This document shows positions 57,981-64,000 of a stretch of DNA of 64,000 bases, piece after piece. The DNA lies in contig CM032127.1 of NCBI GenBank assembly GCA_018894105.1, positions 27,768,369-27,832,368 on the forward strand, written 5' to 3'. Source of the stretch: Jacaranda mimosifolia (lineage: Eukaryota; Streptophyta; Magnoliopsida; Lamiales; Bignoniaceae). Positions within the stretch are counted from its first letter, which is position 1. Each line of letters begins with the position of its first letter. Both the position numbers and the translations under genes were made by a program. Under the pieces are notes generated by a model. The model worked only from the letters and a program-made list of their open reading frames with translations, had not been told where the DNA came from and did no database searches.

Positions 57981-60103
57981 ATAGACCCCTTATGAGCTTT
58001 AGACATGCAAGAAGCCTAGTTTAAAACATTTACATATTTGGGGATGTCCAGCTAAGGCAAGGCCTTATAGGTCAAATGAAAAGAGACTGGATTCTAGAAC
58101 TATCAGTTGCTACTTTGAAAGATCCAGGGGCTACATTTTTTTTTTGATCCTACAACTAAGTCTATTTTTGAGAAAAGTAATTCCTGGTTCTTTGAGGATG
58201 TCGAATTTGTGAGGGGAGAAAGAGTTAGGGACTTTGTCTTTCAAGAGGAATATGTATGTTAATATTCTTCTGATTGCTATTGGCAATGATCAAGAACAAC
58301 TTTCTATACATGACATTGTTCAAAAAGCAACTTCAGATCAAGACAATGTCATTGGACCTCCCATTTGGGTTCAAGAAGATATTCCAGAAGAACAAACTCT
58401 ACAATCTCAAGAACCAATGCCATTAAGAAAATCCACTAGAGAAAGGAGAAGTGCAATTTTGGATGATTATATTGTATTTCTCCAAGAACATGATGTTGAC
58501 ATTGGAGTGATGGAAGATTATCCAATCAACTTCTGTCAAGCCATGGAAAGTTCTAACTCTCAAAAGTGGATTGATTCCATGAATGAAGAGATTAAGTCCA
58601 TGAAGGACAATGATTTGTGGGATCTTGTCCCATTCCCTGATGGTGAGAAGCCTGTTGGTTGCAAATGGATTTTTAAAACTAAGAGGGATTTGAAGGGTGA
58701 TATGGAGAGGTACAAGGCACGTCTTGTTGCTAAGGGCTTCACATAGAAGGAAGTCATCGATTATAAACAGACTTTCTCTGGTTTCATCAAAAGATTCTTT
58801 TAGGATTATAATGGCTTTAGTTGCATATTTTGATCTTGAGTTGCATCAGATGGATGTTAAGACCACACTTCTCAATGGCAACATTGATGAGACAATTTAT
58901 ATGGTGCAGCCAGAAAACTATATGTCGAGTGATACAAAATTAATGGTTTGCAAATTAAAGAAATCCATCTATGGGCTTAAGCAGGCATATCATCAATGGT
59001 ATTACAAATTTCACCAAGTAATTGTCTCGTTCGGTTTTGAGATGAATCTGGCTGATGATTGTATATACCATAAGTTCAGTGGGAGTTAGTATATTTTTCT
59101 GGTTTTATATATCGATGACATACTGCTTGCCAACAACGATATAGGCTTGTTCCACGAAACCAAGAGATTTTTAGCAGGGAATTTTGAGATGAAAGATCTT
59201 GGTGATGCAACTTTTGTATTAGGAATTTAGATACATCGAGATCGATCTCAAGGTATTCTTGGATTATCACATAAAGCCTCTATTAAAAAGGTTCTAAAGA
59301 GATATGGCATGCAGGACTGTAAACTAGGTGATACCCCTATAGCTAAAGGAGACAAATTCAATTTTAATCAATGCCCTAAGAATACTTTTGAGGAGAAGGA
59401 AATGCAAAAGATTCTATATGCATCAGCAGTAGGGAGTCTAATGTATGCTTAGGTTTGTATGCGTTTGGATATTGCGTACATTGTTGGGATGTTAGGCGGA
59501 TATTTGAGTAATCCAGGAATGGATAATTGGAAAGCAGTCAAACGAGTCATGCAGTATCTACAAAGAGCAAAACATTACATGCTTATATACAGAAGGTCGG
59601 ATAAATTAGAGATCGTTGGGTATTCAGACTTTGACTTTGTCGGATGCTAAGATAGTATGAAATCTACGTTACGCTATATCTATCTACTTGCTGGAGGAGC
59701 TCTTTCTTGGAAAAGTGCTAAGCAGACACTTCTAGCTCTTTCCACCATGGTAGTTGAGTTTATAGCATGTTATGAGGCATCTAATCATGGAATATGACTA
59801 ATGAATTTTGTCACTAGGCTGCAAATTGTAGACACAATTAAAAGGCCACTTAAGTTATTTTGTGACAATAAGTCAACAGTCTTATATTCCAACAACAACA
59901 ACAGGAGCATGACAAAGTCAAAGCATATAGACATTAAGTTCCTGGTTGTTAAAGAAAGAGTTCAGAGTGATCAATTATCTATAGAGCATATTGGCACAAA
60001 CTCCATGGTTGCAAATTCGCTTACTAAGGGACTACTACCCAAGATCTTTCATGAGCACACTGCTTATATGGGTGTTATGTCATTTGAGGACATTTTGTTT
60101 TAG
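57981..60103 (+). pseudogene. Copia pol remnant: integrase C-terminus, RT, RNase H
   Basis: Right after gag the frame enters the integrase C-terminal region (LKHLHIWGCPAKARPYR, then CYFERSRGY), so protease and the integrase core are deleted. 58234-58746 is the linker and start of RT (WIDSMNEEIKSMKDNDLWDL, GCKWIFKTKRD, ARLVAKGFT). 58750-59090 has a frameshift, then QMDVKTTLLNGNIDETIYM and KKSIYGLKQAYHQWY. 59094-59450 carries VLYIDDILLANND, the catalytic YIDD motif. RNase H follows to 60103, with [18 protein letters not shown] and KHIDIKFLVVKERVQ. Stops lie at 58744, 59087, 59228, 59450, 59648 and 59795. Most replace glutamine or tryptophan codons expected in the family. Confidence 0.85.
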
Positions 60104-60517
60104 TGGGAGTTTGTAATTCTAAATACTTTTCTGTATACACATTTTTCAGTTATTTTAGTTTGTGATATTTTGAAGTTATTTTTTGTAGAAATAAAGTTTC
60201 TTTCAGTTTATCCAAACTCTGATTTAGGTATGGTTTTATCTCACTAAAGTTTAAAGTGGACCAATTGGAAATAGGCATGTTTAGATCACATTACATGTAA
60301 TTTCCATGCTACACATCTATACTAGATATGTGTCATTTGGTTATGTTGATATACGTGATCAGGGATGGATTTAGTTACGATATATGTAGCAAAAATTGCC
60401 TTGGTTCTATGTTGACATAATTGATGGACGAGATTGTTTAAAGATAATTTTGGTTACGGTAGCAATTTTTTTTTGAGCTCATAAAGTTATATTATGGCAT
60501 ACAATTATACGGTGATG

Positions 60518-60530
<13 letters not shown>

Positions 60531-60558
<28 letters not shown>
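60531..60558. repeat. (GT)n microsatellite before the PPT
   Basis: About 14 GT units following an AT run. Confidence 0.95.
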
Positions 60559-60560
<2 letters not shown>

Positions 60561-60563
60561 TCC

Positions 60564-60574
60564 AAGTGGGAGAT
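60564..60574 (+). promoter_or_regulatory. polypurine tract of the Copia element
   Basis: aagtgggagat directly before the 3' LTR start TGTTGG, the usual Copia arrangement. Confidence 0.8.
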
Positions 60575-62193
60575 TGTTGGATTTTGGACTTTAATATATA
60601 TATATATATATTAATAATAATTGTGTGTAGTTTGCTATCTTAAAAAGGCTTGGCCCAAATTAAAGTGATCTGATTATTAGGTAGGCCTAAGTTATCTTAC
60701 AAAGTATGGGCTTATATGTGTAGATACTCTAAACTATAATTTCTAATTTTATGATGGGTCAAATTAGAAATAAAGAAAAGATATACAATTATATTAGAGT
60801 TAGACCTGTAAATGGGTAGGGTATCACCCTACCCACACCCATACCCTAAAATACCCAAACAAAAATACCCAATTTTTACCCTACCCTAAAATACCCAAAA
60901 GAATGAGACCCTAACCCTACCCTACCCTAACTAACCTAAGACCCATTGGGTCTAGTTTATTGAACTTATGTTTTTAATGTATACACTAATTTTCTTAATA
61001 TATACTAAAAATATTATTTGGCATACGATATTAAAAAATAAATTTTTTTCTATATTTAATTTAATCATTAAGTTTAAATTAATTAATTTTAAATTTTTTG
61101 CTAATTAAATTAACTATTTTATTAATATAATAGTTAAACTTTATTAATATAATTAGCAGTTAAACCTTTTGCTAATTTAAAAACATACAGTTTAAAATTA
61201 GTTTTATTAAAACAGTTTATTAAAAAAACAGTAATAAAAACAGTTTATTAAAAAAAACAGTTAATAAAACCAGTTTATTAAAAAAACAGTTAATAAAAAC
61301 AGTTTATTAAAAAAGCATACAGTTTGTTAAAAAAACAGTTAATAAAAATAGTTTATTAAAAAAATAGTTTATTAAAAACCATAAAGTTTATTAAGAAAAA
61401 TAGTTAATAAAAACAGTTTAAAAGCAAAAAAAAATTCTATATTTAATTTTATCAAAACAGTTAATTTCTATATTAATAAACTTTATTCATTAGCAAAATT
61501 AATTTTATTAATTATTTTTGTAAAAATATTTATTCCACTATTAATTTTATTAATAAAAAACGTTCAACTGTTGCTATTCCAATTTTTTTCAAAAAAAAAA
61601 TTGCTATCTCAATTTATTAACTTTATTAATTTTATTAATTTACTTTAATTTTTAATGAAAAATTATTTAATTGTTACCGTTCATTCACATATTTATAATT
61701 TTTATATATATAAAGTTTATCATTAATATAAATTTAATTTCGGTATAAATAATTTTTAGTTTCATAAATTAAATTTACGTATAAAGTAACGGGTAAGTTA
61801 TGGGTACGGGTACATGGGTAATTTATGGGTATAGACCCTACCCATACCCATTACATTATCTTTAATAAGTATGGGTACGGGTATGGGTATGGGTATGATA
61901 TTTTGGGTTTGGGTAGGGTAATACCCTACCCATTTACAAGCCTAATTAGAGTTATGGTCCCCGAATTATGCATATGATACTTTTCTAATATCCCATCATT
62001 AGAAAAGAGAGAGTAACTTCTCCCAAACTCCATACGCATTAATTTGGAAGATCAATAACCGCAAGACTAAAGGATTTCATCAGTATTAATTGATCCAGGT
62101 ATGCTTCCGCATCCAGATTGATTTTTTAGTGATTCAACATGATGGTCTAGGGTTTTATGTGATGGGTTTCATAGATCCGATTTAGCTCTAACA
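60575..62193 (+). repeat. 3' LTR of the Copia element, with nested insertion
   Basis: Homologous to 55568-56042 at 60575-60800 and 61953-62193. A 1144-bp hAT-type element and its 8-bp duplication account for the extra length, leaving about 467 bp. Confidence 0.9.
60801..61944. mobile_element. non-autonomous hAT element in the 3' LTR, TSD ATTAGAGT
   Basis: Ends TAGACCTGTAAATGGGTAGG and, in reverse complement, TAGGCTTGTAAATGGGTAGG. Perfect 8-bp flanks ATTAGAGT lie at 60793-60800 and 61945-61952. Near each end are runs of (a/t)accctaccc / gggtatgggta. The interior repeats acagtttattaaaaaa several times (about 61190-61400) and is AT-rich without coding frames. Confidence 0.9.
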
Positions 62194-62198
62194 CCACT

Positions 62199-62754
62199 CA
62201 CCAGTACTTATGTTTAATTTAATTAAAAAATAAATGATGATAATTAAGCATCAACCTTTGACCTACATTGTGTTAATGCGCACGACCCAAAGATAATTTA
62301 TGATATTTTCATGCTTAATTAACATAAGAACACACTACATTTGTATTTGTAGACATATGATGATTTAAAGGCTTCCTGGCATATTTTTATATATAGTAAC
62401 AATAAAGTATATATGTAATGTAATACTAATTGTTTGATGCAAAGCAAAATCTTAGCGGCATTTTGTTTTCCAAAAATTACGTGAAGCTCTATCCCCATAT
62501 CTCAGTCTGATAGTAAAATGAAAAGATTGTGTTATGTTATAAAACTTTTGGCTATGTATATAACGCAAATTTTGTGTCTAATTACAAGGCACAAATTTTG
62601 TGTCTAATTAACCTATACAATTTGAAATTATTGAATTTATAAGTATATATAAAATTCCAAATTTGGATCCTCTAATTCTCCTCTGGTGCTATTTTGAAGC
62701 CAAAATTTAGCACTTTGGCATCCTCCAAAGCTGGTTTTGTTTTTTAATAATGTT
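62199..62754. other. intergenic, no gene recognised
   Basis: AT-rich. A tandem duplication of about 27 bp (gcaca/cgcaaattttgtgtctaatta) lies at about 62566-62610. Confidence 0.5.
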
Positions 62755-62998
62755 AATTCGAGAGTTTCACACCATAATCTTAAATCAAACATTAAATTTG
62801 ATGAGTTTTATGATGAACGTATTGTTATACGCCTTGAATGCCATTGATCTCCTTGAATTTGGTTGAGAGGATCATGCCAATTCAAGGGTTCGCACCATAA
62901 TCCTGAACGAAATGCTGTAGTTCAGTGAGTTCCACGATGTATGCTTTACTATATGCTTTGAATGCTATGTATCTCCTTGAATTTGGTTAAGCAAATTG
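62755..62998. repeat. ~124-bp tandem duplication
   Basis: aattc(g/a)agagtttcacaccataatc near 62755 and its copy near 62879 continue in parallel through ..gagtt..atgat..gaatgc..atctccttgaatttggtt. Confidence 0.8.
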
Positions 62999-63479
62999 TG
63001 GAACTTTCTTCAAAGTCTCTCTTGTTTAAATGTGGAACTTTTTGTATTTTAACTTCTTGTAGATCACCCTTATTTACACTTGTAGGATACGAGTTCTTGC
63101 CATAATCATTTGATGATGTGGCATGATTTGATTAGCTCTTTATACGATTTGATTGGTATTTATTTCCTTGATCACAAAATGTGATTTGGATTACCAAATA
63201 TCACCATTTGTTTCCTTCTTTTACAAGATATGATTTGAATTCCTCATGCATCTTAATTTCATATATAGCAACATTTCATTTTTCCATCAATAAATATTTT
63301 ATTTTATCTCAGAATTCAATTTTGATTCCAAAAAATATAAATATAAAATTGATGAATTAACCAACAAAATTTTTATTTCTACAAATGCCCCCTCAAGACT
63401 TGTTCACTTGCATCTGTCTTGATAGATCAAAAGAATGAATCTCTAATAATTCATTCAAGGAATCAGGTCACAATTTACT

Positions 63480-63910
63480 TGAACTTATTTGGAACATATA
63501 GATAATTTAAACTCATATCAAGGAGTTCTTCAATTTGAATTTGGATTTTCATAGATAGTTTATACTCATATTAAAGAGTCTTCATTTTGATTTATAGAAT
63601 GTTTATACTCATAGCAAGATGTTTTTATTTGAACTTATAGATGGTTTATACTCAAATCAAGGAGTCTTCATTTGAATTTGACTTCTAGACTTCTTATCCT
63701 TTTGTCGAGGAGGCTTTGAACTTATTTGAATATGTTGATAGTTTATACTCATATCAAGCAGTATTCATTTGTGACTTGTATACCTTTTATATTCTTGCCA
63801 AAGAAGACTTCATTTGATTTGACTTCTAGACCTTTTATGCTCTTATCAAGGAGTTTTCAAATTTATTTGAACATGTTGATAGTTTATATTCTTATCAAGG
63901 AGTATCATTC
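63480..63910. repeat. degenerate ~40-57-bp tandem array
   Basis: The core actcatatcaaggagt, with variants, occurs near 63510, 63567, 63607, 63650, 63745, 63838 and 63888. Interspersed are ttgacttctagacc and gaacttatttgaa(c/t)atgttgatag. Unit length varies from about 40 to 57 bp. The style resembles the minisatellites at 383-950. Confidence 0.65.
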
Positions 63911-64000
63911 AAAAATCTTAATTCAAAGATCCTAAATAATTTAAGCTTATGTCTTGGAGCATTGCAACAGACTTTTAATTTGCAAATTTTAGATAGTTTA

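Larger units (their letters stand above)
55568..62193 (+). mobile_element. Copia LTR retrotransposon, deletion derivative, TSD CCACT
   Basis: Two LTRs with TGTTGG..TAACA ends are flanked by CCACT at 55563-55567 and 62194-62198. Between them lie a primer-binding site, a gag frame, a shortened pol frame (integrase C-terminus, RT, RNase H) and a polypurine tract. Protease and the integrase catalytic core are missing and many codons have become stops, so it cannot move by itself. Gene order PR-INT-RT-RH (RT after integrase) and the YIDD context mark it as Copia, not gypsy. Confidence 0.92.

Noticed and set aside
60801..60960. accctaccc-rich runs as interstitial telomere repeats
   Set aside because: The plant telomere unit is ccctaaa; these runs differ and match the inverted ends of the hAT element.
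61190..61400. Regularly spaced acagtttattaaaa units, possible CRISPR-like array
   Set aside because: Units are adjacent AT-rich tandem repeats without unique spacers, inside a hAT element in a plant genome.
1..64000. A new multi-gene system such as a biosynthetic or defence cluster
   Set aside because: Only two host genes are visible, they are unrelated, and all other coding signals are transposon or viral relics.

Overview
The window is nuclear DNA of a flowering plant, almost certainly a dicot. It has GT-AG introns, low GC, plant repeat families (Copia, Ty3/gypsy, CACTA, hAT, Mutator-like) and two intron-rich genes with clear Arabidopsis relatives. Species cannot be fixed by reading. I found no tRNA, rRNA, CRISPR array or bacterial-type operon, and no evidence of a new defence or metabolic system. 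The value lies in two genes and an unusually legible pile-up of nested transposons and an old viral integration.

Layout: 0-8 kb holds decayed Ty3/gypsy pieces in both orientations, two minisatellites and a CACTA-like remnant. 8.7-9.9 kb is a non-autonomous Mutator-like element with a 9-bp target duplication. 10.2-10.9 kb is a tandem array. 11.06-14.68 kb is a complete-ended but inactivated hAT element (ZMYM1-like transposase, perfect 8-bp duplication) sitting in DNA that ends at 15.33 kb with a CACTA terminus. 15.9-20.5 kb is a rearranged endogenous pararetrovirus-like (caulimovirid-like) locus: protease part on minus, RT/RNase H and a C-terminal region on plus, then two leader/promoter copies head to head.

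22.1-28.1 kb (minus strand) is a 12-exon HD-ZIP class IV gene, by its N-terminus an HDG5 orthologue. All exons join in frame except for an apparent 1-base deletion in the last exon. 28-41 kb is AT-rich intergenic DNA with MITEs, an 880-bp foldback element and CACTA-like miniature elements; the best one, 36428-37988, has a TGC duplication.

41.4-45.4 kb is a Mutator-like long-TIR element whose left arm was split by a 3.1-kb solo LTR. 45.8-52.0 kb (plus strand) is a 13-exon DUF1664 gene that looks intact. 55.57-62.19 kb is a Copia element with both LTRs, 5-bp duplication, PBS and PPT, but with the protease/integrase core deleted, many stop codons, a near-perfect foldback in its leader and a 1.1-kb hAT element inserted in its 3' LTR. 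62.2-64 kb holds further tandem repeats.

The two host genes are unrelated: one is a predicted epidermal transcription factor, the other a predicted membrane-anchored coiled-coil protein. Everything else is explained by transposition, viral integration and decay.
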